DNA from: Pseudomonadota bacterium
GTDB taxonomy: Bacteria > Pseudomonadota > Alphaproteobacteria > Sphingomonadales > Sphingomonadaceae
Assembly (NCBI GenBank): GCA_023387085.1
Contig: JAEWIL010000194.1
Location: forward strand, 1 to 19,541
Reading direction: 5' to 3'
Length of the DNA: 19,541 bases
Position 1 is the stretch's first letter. Each line of letters opens with the position of its first letter. A program made the translations under genes and the position numbers. Of this stretch, positions 1 to 7,682 are shown one piece after another. A model generated the notes under the pieces. It had not been told where the DNA came from. It worked only from the letters and a program-made list of their open reading frames with translations, and ran no database searches.

Positions 1-127
1 CATCATCGCCAAACCCGAGACGACCTTCGGCAACGTCAAGGCCGACGTCCTCGCGCTCAAAGATCCCGACAATTTCGTGCGCGGAAACTTCTGCTCCATC
101 ATCCTCGGGTCGGCATGGCCGATCTGA
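1..127 (+). CDS. HD-domain phosphohydrolase-like protein, C-terminal fragment (cut by window edge)
   Basis: An open frame enters from the left edge and ends at TGA 125-127, leaving about 41 residues. The run IIAKPETTFGNV followed by a short charged stretch and a closing hydrophobic segment resembles the C-terminal end of HD-domain hydrolases of the cyanamide-hydratase-like group, where a (K)P-x-TT-x-x-N motif lies near the end. The catalytic HD residues would be upstream, outside the window, so the function cannot be verified here. The gene is on the same strand as the catalase, about 118 bp before its start. Confidence 0.45.
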   Translation, partial: IIAKPETTFGNVKADVLALKDPDNFVRGNFCSIILGSAWPI

Positions 128-158
128 CCAACGCCCATTCTCACCACCCGTACCACAT

Positions 159-168
159 GGTCCGGACC
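159..168. repeat. 10-bp perfect palindrome upstream of catalase
   Basis: GGTCCGGACC is a perfect 10-bp palindrome in the 118-bp gap between the HD-like gene and the catalase. It could be an operator half or part of the catalase control region. Short palindromes are common by chance in DNA this rich in GC, so this is only a pointer. Confidence 0.2.
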
Positions 169-245
169 TGCGGATCATTGCTGCTCACTCGAAGTGGATG
201 GCGGCAACTGACGGCGCCGCTTCCAGCTTGCTACAGGAGAAGATC

Positions 246-1688
246 ATGACCGACCCCAACCGCCGTATGACGCTGGCAAACGGCGCGCCCGTTGCCGACA
301 ATCTGAATATCAGGACCGCAGGCCCGCGTGGCCCCGCCCTCCTCGACGACATCTGGCTGATCGAAAAGCTCGCGCATTTCGATCGTGAGGTGATCCCCGA
401 ACGGCGGATGCATGCCAAGGGTTGGGGGGCTTACGGTAGCTTCACCGTTACCCATGACATAACCCGCTACACCAAGGCGAAGATATTCTCGGACATCGGC
501 AAGAAAACCGACCTCTTCATGCGCTTCTCGACCGTCGCGGGCGAACGCGGCGCCGCCGATGCCGAACGCGACATTCGCGGCTTCGCGATAAAATTCTATA
601 CCGAGGAAGGCAATTGGGACCTGGTTGGCAATAACACGCCGGTCTTCTTCTTCCGCGACCCGCTGCGCTTCCCGGACCTCAACCATGCGATCAAGCGCGA
701 TCCGCGCACCGGGCTACGCTCCGCCGACAGCAATTGGGACTTCTGGACTCTGCTGCCCGAGGCACTGCACCAGGTCACGATCGTGATGTCCGACCGCGGA
801 ATCCCGAAAAGCCTGCGGCACATGCACGGTTTCGGCAGCCACACCTATTCGATGATCAATGCCGCGGGCGAACGCGTGTGGGTCAAATTCCATTTCCGTA
901 CCCGGCAAGGCATCGAGAATCTCAGCGATGCGGAAGCGGCCGCGCTGATCGCCGGCGACCGCGAAAGCCATGGCCGCGACCTTCTGAACGCCATCGACAG
1001 CGGCAACTTCCCCAGATGGGCGCTCTTCATCCAGGTGATGACCGAGGAGCAGGCACGAACGCACAAGCACAACCCGTTCGACCTCACAAAAGTCTGGCCG
1101 AAGGGCGATTATCCGCTGATCGAGGTCGGCGAGTTGCAGCTCGACCGTTATCCTGACAATTTCTTTGCCGAGGTCGAGCAGGCCGCTTTCTCTCCCGCAA
1201 ACATCGTCCCGGGAATCGGCTTCTCTCCAGACCGGATGCTGCAGGCGCGGCTTTTTTCCTATCCCGACGCCGCACGCTACCGCCTCGGGGTCAACCACAA
1301 TCATATCCCCGTGAACGCGCCGCGCTGTCCCTACCACAGCTATCATCGCGATGGCGCGATGCGCACCGACGGCAATCTCGGCGGCGCGCCGAGTTATTGG
1401 CCGAACAGCAAGGGTGAATGGATGGGCGACGACCCGACGCTCGCCGAGCCGCCGCTCGCGCTCGAGGGCGCGGCGGCACATTGGGACCATCGCATTGACG
1501 AGGATCATTTCGAACAGCCGGGCGACCTGTTCCGCCTGATGGACGCCGAACAGCAGCAATTACTCTTCGACAACACCGCGCGCGCGATGGGCGATGCCCG
1601 CGACGAGGTGAAACGGCGCCATATCGAAAATTGCACCCGTGCAGATCCGGCCTATGGCGCCGGCGTCGCAAAAGCGCTCGGGTTCTGA
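246..1688 (+). CDS. katA: Monofunctional heme catalase (small-subunit, clade-3-like)
   Basis: This enzyme converts hydrogen peroxide to water and oxygen. The frame is open from 198, but ATG 246 is the better start: an AGGAGA ribosome-binding site ends 6 nt before it, giving 480 residues, the usual length of small-subunit catalases. The essential distal His56 (in RRMHAKG), Asn129 (in LVGNNTP) and proximal heme ligand Tyr339 (in RLFSYPD) are all present. They are spaced 73 and 283 residues from His56, exactly as His75/Asn148/Tyr358 are in bovine catalase. Trp60 lies four residues after the catalytic His, where bovine catalase has Ala. There is no C-terminal flavodoxin-like extension, so this is not the large-subunit KatE type. 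The gene stands alone on the plus strand next to the aldehyde oxidase locus, whose enzyme family releases peroxide when oxygen is the acceptor; the link is inferred. Confidence 0.96.
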   Translation: MTDPNRRMTLANGAPVADNLNIRTAGPRGPALLDDIWLIEKLAHFDREVIPERRMHAKGWGAYGSFTVTHDITRYTKAKIFSDIGKKTDLFMRFSTVAGERGAADAERDIRGFAIKFYTEEGNWDLVGNNTPVFFFRDPLRFPDLNHAIKRDPRTGLRSADSNWDFWTLLPEALHQVTIVMSDRGIPKSLRHMHGFGSHTYSMINAAGERVWVKFHFRTRQGIENLSDAEAAALIAGDRESHGRDLLNAIDSGNFPRWALFIQVMTEEQARTHKHNPFDLTKVWPKGDYPLIEVGELQLDRYPDNFFAEVEQAAFSPANIVPGIGFSPDRMLQARLFSYPDAARYRLGVNHNHIPVNAPRCPYHSYHRDGAMRTDGNLGGAPSYWPNSKGEWMGDDPTLAEPPLALEGAAAHWDHRIDEDHFEQPGDLFRLMDAEQQQLLFDNTARAMGDARDEVKRRHIENCTRADPAYGAGVAKALGF

Positions 1689-1693
1689 CGGGA

Positions 1694-1748
1694 CGGCGAC
1701 AATCGTCTCATCCGGCCGTTTCGGGGCCGGTTTGTGCGATTGTCGCCG
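1694..1748. terminator. Long stem-loop between convergent catalase and xdhC/paoD-like genes
   Basis: A 12-bp perfect inverted repeat (1694-1705 with 1737-1748) encloses a mismatched internal loop and a second 6-bp stem (CCGGCC 1712-1717 with GGCCGG 1725-1730) closed by a 7-nt loop. It starts six bases after the catalase stop, in the gap between two genes that face each other, so it is well placed as a bidirectional transcription end. It lacks a run of T on either side, so it may act as an RNA 3'-end stabiliser or a non-canonical terminator instead. Confidence 0.6.
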
Positions 1749-1811
1749 AATATCTCGCCGCCTCAAGCGTGAAAGAAAAGCGCGCGATTCCATGCCGCGT
1801 TGCGCCAACGT

Positions 1812-2798
1812 TTAGCGCCCGTGGGCCATCATTGACGGATGGCCGCCGCCCGCGAGAGGCAGATCGGCATCATTTGTGTAGGCTTCGACGATCTCGGCCA
1901 TGATCGAGATAGCGAGCGTCGAAGGGTCGCGCGTCGACGGTATGAGGCCGACGGGCGAGCGGAGAGACAGAAGGTCCCCGGCTTGCACACCTGTTGCTGC
2001 GAGTGCGGCGGTGCGGGCTGCGTGCGAGCGGCGGCTTCCCAGCGCGCCGAAATATATCTTTGGAAGACAGAGCGCCCACGGGATCAGCGCCTCCTCCCAG
2101 TCGCGATCATGGAAGAGGAAGATGAAGGCGGTCCAGGGATCGGAAGTGATGTCGGGCGGGGCGCTCAGCAAGCGAAGCCTGGTCGCGATAATATCGTCGT
2201 TGCGGAGAATCCGGATGTCCCGCTCATAGGGGGAAAAGGCGTACGTCTCGGCGCCGAACGCCGCGGCCAGTCTTGCGGTTGCCACCAGTTCTTCGCCCTG
2301 GCCGAGCGCCACGAGGCGCAATCCCGGTATATGGGTGACCCTGAAACTGCCGTCGCGCCAGCCGCTGGGACCGGACGGCTCGCTCGCGGCGACGCCCGAG
2401 AAACCCAGACTGTAGGCAACGGGCTCGCGGCGTTCGAGCCCGGCCAGCGCCGACGCGACGAGCCGCTGGTCGGGAAGGGGCGTGAACAACAGATCGACGC
2501 CGCCGCCACAGGGTAAGCGGACATCGATATAGCGGGAACCGGCTCCATAGCGGACCAGCCGCGACTGCCCCGCCGCGAGTACGGAAAGTGCCTCCGTTAC
2601 AACCGCTCCCTCGATGCATCCTCCCGAGAAGGAACCGACATAGTCGCCGTTCGCCCCCACTGCCATCTGCGCCCCGAGCGCTCGCGGTGATGATCCCTCG
2701 ATCCCGGTGAGCGTGACGAGGACCGTAGCGCCCCCGGCGCAGGCCCGGTCGTTGACGAACCGGAGAATATCGATCGGCCCTGTTGCCAATCCGGTCAT
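1812..2798 (-). CDS. paoD: XdhC/CoxI-family molybdoenzyme maturation factor (PaoD-like)
   Basis: XdhC-family proteins bind molybdenum cofactor, help its sulfuration and insert it into xanthine dehydrogenase-type enzymes; PaoD does this for the E. coli aldehyde oxidase PaoABC. The 328-residue product has the typical N-terminal XdhC_CoxI region (VTLTGIEGSSPRALGAQM, then FSGGCIEG with Cys61) and a C-terminal Rossmann-like XdhC_C region (KIYFGALGSRRSHAARTAAL at about 246-265, then an IMAEIVE helix). The length is close to the 318 residues of E. coli PaoD. ATG 2798 has a GGGGG stretch about 8 nt upstream. It is transcribed away from mocA with only 45 bp between the start codons. The assignment to the nearby pao genes rests on family plus context; xdhC would be an equally fair name. 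Confidence 0.88.
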   Translation of the reverse strand: MTGLATGPIDILRFVNDRACAGGATVLVTLTGIEGSSPRALGAQMAVGANGDYVGSFSGGCIEGAVVTEALSVLAAGQSRLVRYGAGSRYIDVRLPCGGGVDLLFTPLPDQRLVASALAGLERREPVAYSLGFSGVAASEPSGPSGWRDGSFRVTHIPGLRLVALGQGEELVATARLAAAFGAETYAFSPYERDIRILRNDDIIATRLRLLSAPPDITSDPWTAFIFLFHDRDWEEALIPWALCLPKIYFGALGSRRSHAARTAALAATGVQAGDLLSLRSPVGLIPSTRDPSTLAISIMAEIVEAYTNDADLPLAGGGHPSMMAHGR

Positions 2799-2843
2799 TT
2801 TCGTCGACCCCCGAATATAACGAAGCGGGATGGAGGTAGAGCG

Positions 2844-3446
2844 TTGATCGAAGCAGCGAAGGTCGCCGTCCTGTTGCTAGCCGCCGGGCGATCCGAGCGC
2901 TTCGGCAGCGACAAGCTGCTTGCCACGATCGCCGGTGAACCCGTGGCGGTGCGGACGGCCGGCACGCTCCTCTCGATCGAACCCGGCACACGGATCGCGG
3001 TTTGCCGCGGGGAGGGGGGGCTTGCCGCGCGTCTCGAGGCGCTCGGCTTCGAGATTGCCTTCAATCCGGATCCCGCGCGCGGGCTGTCCTCGTCGCTTGC
3101 ACTCGGCATCGAACGGGCCGTAAAGGCAGGAGCAGATGCGGCGCTCGTCGCGCTGGCAGACATGCCTTTCGTCACGCACACACATCTCTCCTCGCTGCTT
3201 CGTGCATTTGATTCCGTCGAAGCCTCCATCGTCGCGTCGACGAGCGGCTTCGTCGCGATGCCGCCCGTGTTGTTCGACCGGCGATATTTTTTGCAATTGC
3301 GGGGAGAAAAGGGGGATGTCGGCGCACGCGATCTGCTTGCCGGTGCGCGCCTCGTACCCGCCCACCCTGACGAACTGGCCGACATCGACCGGCCGGAAGA
3401 CATGCGCCGGCCCGCTCTCAAGCGATCGCAGGAAGCTTGTCGATGA
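2844..3446 (+). CDS. mocA: Molybdenum cofactor cytidylyltransferase (MocA-type nucleotidyltransferase)
   Basis: MocA joins CMP from CTP to molybdopterin, making the MCD cofactor used by PaoABC-type enzymes. The 200-residue product begins with the nucleotide-binding loop LLLAAGRSERFG at residues 10-21 and Lys24. LAAG, rather than the LAGG of the GTP-using MobA, fits CTP use. A metal-binding ADMP sits at residues 105-108 and the closing signature DIDRPEDM lies near the C-terminus. The start is TTG 2844, supported by GGAGGT at 2832-2837. The gene runs opposite to both neighbours: its 5' end nearly touches the xdhC-like start, and its last 29 bases overlap the 3' end of paoC. Its placement beside paoABC and an XdhC factor strongly supports the cofactor role. 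Confidence 0.88.
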   Translation: MIEAAKVAVLLLAAGRSERFGSDKLLATIAGEPVAVRTAGTLLSIEPGTRIAVCRGEGGLAARLEALGFEIAFNPDPARGLSSSLALGIERAVKAGADAALVALADMPFVTHTHLSSLLRAFDSVEASIVASTSGFVAMPPVLFDRRYFLQLRGEKGDVGARDLLAGARLVPAHPDELADIDRPEDMRRPALKRSQEACR

Positions 3447-5625
3447 GCTTGTCGAGCGTCACCGGATAGTCGCGCACGCGAATGCCGGTGGCATGATAGA
3501 CGGCGTTCGCGACCGCCGCGGCGACGCCGCAGATGCCGAGCTCGCCGACGCCCTTCGCCTTCATCGGCGAAGTCATGGGATCGACCTCGTCAAGGAAGAT
3601 GGCGTCCTGGCTCGGGATATCGGCATGCACCGGCACTTCATATCCGGCGAGGTCATGATTGACAAAGAAACCGAATCTTCTGTCGACCGCCAACTCTTCC
3701 ATCAGCGCCGCGCCGACGCCCATCGTCATCGCACCGATCACCTGGCTTCGCGCCGCCTTCGGATTGAGGATGCGCCCGGCGGCACACACCGCCAGCATGC
3801 GGCGAATACGGATTTCGCCCGTCGCCGCATCGACCGCGGCCTCGACGAAATGTGCACCGAAAGTCGATTGCTGAAACTTCCGGGCGAGATCGCCATATTC
3901 CATGAAGTCCTCGGCGACGAGGTCGCCTTCGGCCGCTGCCTTGGCGAGCGGGACGCTCTTGTCACCCGCGCGGACCTTGCTGTTTTCAAATACCGTCGCG
4001 GCAGGATCGAGACCGAGCTTCTCGGCTACCATGGTGCGGAGCTTCTCGCACGCGGCGTAAACGCCTGCCGTCGAACTGTTCGCGCCCCACTGCCCGCCCG
4101 ATCCTGCGGACACCGGAAAGCGGGAGTCGCCAAGGCGCACATCGACGCGGTCGAGCGGCACCCCGAGCATCTCCGCCGCCGTCTGCGCGATGATCGTGTA
4201 GCTGCCGGTCCCGATGTCGGTCATATCGGTCTCGACGGTGACGGTGCCATTGCGGTCGAGCCGCACGCGCGCCGCCGATTTGGCGTTGACATTGTCGCGG
4301 AACGCCGCCGCGACGCCCATGCCGACCAGCCAGCGACCGTCGCGTGTAACTCCCGCCTGGGGGCTGCGCGCCTCCCAGTCGAACGCCTTCGCGCCGAGTT
4401 CGAAGCATTCGTTGAGGCGACGCTGCGAAAAGGGGCGCTCCGGGTGCTCGGGATCGACCTGCGTGTCGTTGAGAATGCGGAATGCGACCGGGTCGATGCC
4501 GAGCTTCTCCGCCATCTCGTCGATGGCGATCTCGAGTGCCATCAGGCCGGGCGCCTCGCCGGGCGCGCGCATGGCCCGGGCCTCGGGGAGGTCGAGCGTC
4601 GCCAGCCGCATCGCGGTCATGCGGTGAGGCGCTGCGTAAAGGAGGCGCGTCTGCGCGACGGCCGTCTCCGGCCGCCCGTCCTTAAGATCGCCCGACCAGC
4701 TCTCATGGCCGATCGCGGTGAGTTTGCCGTCGGTGGTGGCGCCGAGACGGATGCGTTGGATGGTCGCCGGACGATGCGTCATATTGTTGATCATCAGCGG
4801 GCGCTGGACGGCGACCTTGACCGGTCGCCCGGCCGCCCTGGCACCCAGTGCTGCGAGCAGCGCGTCGGACCGGATGAACAGCTTTCCGCCGAAGCCGCCG
4901 CCGACATAGGGCGACATGAGCCGAACATTCTCGTTCGGAAGTCCCAGCATCTTCGCGATATCGCCTGCCGACCAGGCAACCATCTGGTTCGAAGTCCAGA
5001 GTGTGAGCCTGTCGCCGTCCCAGCTCGCGATCGAGGCGTGCGGCTCCATCATCGCGTGGCTTTGATCCGGGGTCGAATAGCGAGCGTCGAGTTTGACGGG
5101 TGCGGTTGCGAAGGCCGCGTCAAAATCACCGAAGCGGGTGTCGGCTTCGGTACCGAAGACCGGTGCCGGCTTGATCGCGCTGTCCAGCGCATCGGCGAGA
5201 TCGAAGCTGCCCTTCATACGGCTGTATTGAACGCGGACCAGCGCCGCAGCGGCTCGGGCCTGTTCGAAGCTTTCTGCGACGACGAGCGCGATGGCCTGGT
5301 GATAATGCTCGATGTCGGGGCCGCCGAGGAGGTGCGCCGTATTGAAATTGCCCTTGTCGAGCTTGCCGGCGTTCGCGGCGGTTACCACCGCGAGCACTCC
5401 GGGCGCGCCCTCCGCGCCCGCGGTGTCGATCGATAGGATCCGCCCTTTGGCAATCGCCGAACCCACGATATAGCCATAGGCCTGGTTGGGCACGACATCG
5501 TGCCGCTCGTAGGCGTAGGGCGCCGTGCCGCTCGTCTTGAGGGGGCCATCGATCCGGTTCGTCGGCTTGCCGACGACCTTTAGCCGGTCGATCGGGTTTT
5601 CGGTTGCTGGCGTGTCGAACTTCAT
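3418..5625 (-). CDS. paoC: Aldehyde oxidoreductase molybdenum-binding subunit PaoC
   Basis: This is the catalytic subunit of a xanthine-oxidase-family enzyme that binds the MCD cofactor and oxidises aldehydes to acids. The 735-residue product matches the length of E. coli PaoC (732). The N-terminal aldehyde oxidase a/b hammerhead region (about 20-130) is followed by the molybdopterin-binding region, with YVGGGFGGK near residue 245, a MTDIGTGSYT segment and the final catalytic GVGE. Glu695 there corresponds to the base Glu692 of PaoC. It has no signal peptide of its own; in this family the complex is exported with the Tat-signal subunit. Its ATG is 4 bp after the paoB stop, with an AAGGG ribosome-binding site inside the end of paoB. 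Its end overlaps convergent mocA. Isoquinoline 1-oxidoreductase-like enzymes share this fold, but the subunit set and lengths favour Pao. Confidence 0.93.
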   Translation of the reverse strand: MKFDTPATENPIDRLKVVGKPTNRIDGPLKTSGTAPYAYERHDVVPNQAYGYIVGSAIAKGRILSIDTAGAEGAPGVLAVVTAANAGKLDKGNFNTAHLLGGPDIEHYHQAIALVVAESFEQARAAAALVRVQYSRMKGSFDLADALDSAIKPAPVFGTEADTRFGDFDAAFATAPVKLDARYSTPDQSHAMMEPHASIASWDGDRLTLWTSNQMVAWSAGDIAKMLGLPNENVRLMSPYVGGGFGGKLFIRSDALLAALGARAAGRPVKVAVQRPLMINNMTHRPATIQRIRLGATTDGKLTAIGHESWSGDLKDGRPETAVAQTRLLYAAPHRMTAMRLATLDLPEARAMRAPGEAPGLMALEIAIDEMAEKLGIDPVAFRILNDTQVDPEHPERPFSQRRLNECFELGAKAFDWEARSPQAGVTRDGRWLVGMGVAAAFRDNVNAKSAARVRLDRNGTVTVETDMTDIGTGSYTIIAQTAAEMLGVPLDRVDVRLGDSRFPVSAGSGGQWGANSSTAGVYAACEKLRTMVAEKLGLDPAATVFENSKVRAGDKSVPLAKAAAEGDLVAEDFMEYGDLARKFQQSTFGAHFVEAAVDAATGEIRIRRMLAVCAAGRILNPKAARSQVIGAMTMGVGAALMEELAVDRRFGFFVNHDLAGYEVPVHADIPSQDAIFLDEVDPMTSPMKAKGVGELGICGVAAAVANAVYHATGIRVRDYPVTLDKLIDKLPAIA

Positions 5626-5629
5626 CGGC

Positions 5630-6580
5630 TCACCCTTTTGCTTGCATCAGCACGCCGGCGAGCGTTCGCTCGACCAGCGGTACCTTGTAGGCGTTCTCGT
5701 GGGTCGTTTTCGCATCTGCAAGCAGGGCAGCCGCCGCAGCTTTCGCGCCTCGTGGCAGCTCCACGTCAGCCGCGTCCACACGCCATGGCTTGTAGCCGAC
5801 ACCGCCGAGCGCGACGCGGCCCGTCCCGTCGGGCTGAACAATTGCGGCGACAGAAACGAGTGCAAAAGCGTAGGAGGCCCTGTCGCGGACCTTGTGATAG
5901 ATATGTGTGCCGCCAGCCGGTTTCGGCAACGTCACCGCCGTGATCAATTCGCCCGGCGCCAGGGTTGTTTCGAGGTGCGGTGTCGATCCTGGAGCAAGAT
6001 AGAAATCGGCGAGCGCGATGCTGCGCCTATTTCCAGCCGCATCGACGGTTTCGACCTTCGCGTCGAGCGCCTGCATGGCAACCGCCATGTCGCTCGGGTG
6101 CGTCGCGATGCAAGCTTCGCTGGCTCCGACCACCGCGTGAAGGCGACTGAAGCCGCCGATCGCCGCGCAGCCGCTGCCGGGCTTGCGTTTGTTGCAGGGT
6201 TGGTTGATGTCGTAGAAATAGGGGCAGCGCGTGCGCTGGAGCAAATTTCCTGCCGTTGTCGCTTTGTTGCGAAGCTGGCCGGACGCGCCCGCGACGAGTG
6301 CCCGGGAAAGCAAGCCGTAATCGCGGCGAACGCGAGCATCCGATGCGAGGTCGGTATTGCGGACCATCGCACCGATCCGGAGACCGCCGGCCTCGGTGGC
6401 TTCGATCGTGTTGAAGGCGAGACGGCTGACGTCGATCAGATGCGCCGGTGTCTCGATCTCGAGCTTCATGAGATCGAGAAGATTGGTTCCGCCGGCGATG
6501 AAGCGCGCGCCCTTGTTGCGTGCAAAGGCAGCGGTGGCGGCGGCGGGCGTGTCGGCACGCTCGTAGGTGAAGCTTTTCAT
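5630..6580 (-). CDS. paoB: Aldehyde oxidoreductase FAD-binding subunit PaoB (with 4Fe-4S loop)
   Basis: This is the middle electron-transfer subunit, carrying FAD. The frame is open further upstream, but the proper start is ATG 6580: it overlaps the paoA stop as ATGA and gives 316 residues against 318 in E. coli PaoB. The FAD pyrophosphate-binding segment FIAGGTNLLDLMK is at 27-39, and ATTAGNLLQRTRC begins the second FAD-contact region. Cys119, Cys129, Cys138 (in NKRKPGSGC) and Cys157 fit the extra loop that binds a 4Fe-4S cluster in PaoB; most xanthine dehydrogenase flavin subunits lack it. This insertion is the best single argument that the locus is Pao-type rather than a generic CO or xanthine dehydrogenase. 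Overlap and spacing imply translational coupling with both neighbours. Confidence 0.93.
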   Translation of the reverse strand: MKSFTYERADTPAAATAAFARNKGARFIAGGTNLLDLMKLEIETPAHLIDVSRLAFNTIEATEAGGLRIGAMVRNTDLASDARVRRDYGLLSRALVAGASGQLRNKATTAGNLLQRTRCPYFYDINQPCNKRKPGSGCAAIGGFSRLHAVVGASEACIATHPSDMAVAMQALDAKVETVDAAGNRRSIALADFYLAPGSTPHLETTLAPGELITAVTLPKPAGGTHIYHKVRDRASYAFALVSVAAIVQPDGTGRVALGGVGYKPWRVDAADVELPRGAKAAAAALLADAKTTHENAYKVPLVERTLAGVLMQAKG

Positions 6581-7221
6581 CCTTTCACTCCCGCCACATC
6601 GGTGATGGCATCGATGATGTTGGAATAAGCGCCGCAGCGACAGATATTGCCGCTCATCCGTTCGCGCAGTTCGCGTGCGGTGACTGCCGGGGCCGTAGTC
6701 AGGTCCGGCGTCACATGGCTCGGTATGCCGGCCTTGATCTCGGCGAGCACCGCCACGGCCGAGCAAATTTGGCCAGGGGTGCAATAGCCACATTGATAGC
6801 CATCATGTTCGACGAACGCCCGCTGCATCGGGTGAAGCTTGCCGGCCGTCCCCAAGCCTTCGATTGTCAGAATCTCGTCGCCGTCGTGCTGGACGGCGAG
6901 GCTGAGGCAACTATTGATTCGCCGTCCATCCACGATCACGGTGCAGGCGCCGCACTGGCCGTGATCGCAGCCCTTTTTCGTACCGGTCAGGCGGAGATGC
7001 TCGCGCAGGGCATCGAGCAGCGTGGTACGCGTGTCGAGTTCGAGATGCCGGGACTCGCCGTTGACGCGGAGAGTGACCGGGGCCGTCGGAGGCTTGTGTA
7101 GCAGGTCGCGCGCACCCGCATCGGCGGTCCGTGGAAACGCCGCGCTCGCAGCCGCAACGGTCGCGGCGCTCCCGGTGAGAAGGCCGCGCCTCGTGATGGA
7201 ATATTCGTCCGGTGTCGCCAT
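6577..7221 (-). CDS. paoA: Aldehyde oxidoreductase 2Fe-2S subunit PaoA with Tat signal
   Basis: This small subunit carries two 2Fe-2S clusters and brings the complex to the periplasm. From ATG 7221 the product is 214 residues (E. coli PaoA is 229). It opens with a twin-arginine signal, ITRRGLLTGSA (Arg11-Arg12) followed by an alanine-rich hydrophobic stretch. The plant-ferredoxin-type cluster uses Cys85, Cys90, Cys93 and Cys105; the second cluster uses Cys144, Cys147, Cys194 and Cys196. A GGGGA stretch lies 4 nt before the chosen ATG. An in-frame ATG five codons upstream (7236) is possible, but it would push the twin Arg further in. The much longer upstream open frame is rejected because it runs through the promoter repeats. 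It is the first gene of paoABC. Confidence 0.93.
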   Translation of the reverse strand: MATPDEYSITRRGLLTGSAATVAAASAAFPRTADAGARDLLHKPPTAPVTLRVNGESRHLELDTRTTLLDALREHLRLTGTKKGCDHGQCGACTVIVDGRRINSCLSLAVQHDGDEILTIEGLGTAGKLHPMQRAFVEHDGYQCGYCTPGQICSAVAVLAEIKAGIPSHVTPDLTTAPAVTARELRERMSGNICRCGAYSNIIDAITDVAGVKG

Positions 7222-7241
7222 GCATTCCCCGATCATCTTGA

Positions 7242-7265
7242 CCCGCGATCGATCGGAGTCGCGGG
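7242..7265 (-). other. Hairpin in the predicted paoA leader
   Basis: CCCGCGA (7242-7248) and TCGCGGG (7259-7265) can pair as a 7-bp stem with a 10-nt loop. It lies between the candidate -10 box and the paoA start codon, so it would be in the 5' untranslated leader. It is too short for a known molybdenum-cofactor riboswitch. A role in message stability or regulator binding is conjecture. Confidence 0.3.
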
Positions 7266-7270
7266 GTCGT

Positions 7271-7316
7271 TTGTGAAATATAATGCTTATAAAGGGGATT
7301 GTGAAATATAATACTT
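7271..7316. repeat. Two 18-bp direct repeats upstream of paoA
   Basis: TTGTGAAATATAATGCTT at 7271-7288 recurs as TTGTGAAATATAATACTT at 7299-7316, matching at 17 of 18 positions with a 28-bp period. The unit is AT-rich in GC-rich surroundings, sits 50-95 bp before the paoA start, and overlaps the only promoter-like sequence there. This looks like a tandem operator for an unidentified regulator, or a duplicated promoter element. Confidence 0.65.
7277..7305 (-). promoter_or_regulatory. Candidate paoABC promoter
   Basis: Read on the minus strand, TTCACA (7305-7300) and TATATT (7282-7277) are separated by 17 bp, a good fit to a housekeeping sigma-factor promoter. The -35 box lies in the distal 18-bp repeat and the -10 box in the proximal one, so a protein binding either repeat would be expected to affect transcription. 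The predicted start near 7270 leaves a leader of about 50 nt. No transcript data were available to confirm it. Confidence 0.5.
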
Positions 7317-7397
7317 CTTGGAGCGATACATTGCCGTTGAGAATGAGATTATCGCCGAACGATGTCTGCTCAGTCGGCGTTCGTCTCGATCCGGATC

Positions 7398-7454
7398 CGA
7401 GCGCTGGCGCTCGCCAAGGACTGACGACAAGAGGATATGCCGCCCCTGGGCGGC
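7398..7454. repeat. Pair of 16-bp interrupted palindromes
   Basis: CGAGCGC-TG-GCGCTCG (7398-7413) and GCCGCCC-CT-GGGCGGC (7439-7454) each have perfect 7-bp arms around a 2-nt centre. Their centres are 41 bp apart, close to four helical turns. They differ in sequence, so they would not bind the same protein in a simple way. They could be regulator sites or hairpins in an RNA. Confidence 0.3.
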
Positions 7455-7682
7455 GGTCCGGCAAGCAACAGCCTATTGTTTCGATATCCGTCCGATTTTG
7501 CTCTTGGGATTCCAACACCGTCGTGGCGACACGCTGACGTAACTGCGATGTAACAAGATTTCGACTTTCGCGGCCCCAAGAAAATGTTGGGGAGGGCGTC
7601 GCTTGAGCATCGGTAAGCGCGTGACTAATGCCCGGGCACGCTTGATTTCGGGCCACGGTCCGGCAGGATAAGGGGCAAGGCC

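Larger units (their letters stand above)
7222..7682. other. 461-bp intergenic region between paoA and the coxIV-like gene
   Basis: I see no convincing protein gene here; the short open frames are low-complexity and lack ribosome-binding sites. It contains the paoA promoter repeats, two 16-bp palindromes (7398-7413 and 7439-7454) and a CCCCAA/TTGGGG stem-loop at 7574-7592 with a 7-nt loop. The coxIV promoter is presumably in the right half, but I could not pick out a clear one. Confidence 0.6.

Noticed and set aside
3136..5436. 766-codon open frame on the plus strand opposite paoC
   Set aside because: It lies antisense to a clearly homologous gene; long antisense frames are expected in GC-rich codon-biased DNA, and the product is an Arg/His/Asp-rich composition with no recognisable domain.
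5525..6628. 367-codon open frame opposite paoB
   Set aside because: Antisense shadow of paoB with no family resemblance.
7242..7265. Molybdenum-cofactor riboswitch in the paoA leader
   Set aside because: The leader is only about 50 nt and holds one simple hairpin; the known riboswitch is far larger and more complex.
7222..7656. Upstream extension of paoA to 359 residues
   Set aside because: It would bury the twin-arginine signal more than 150 residues in and translate the promoter repeats.
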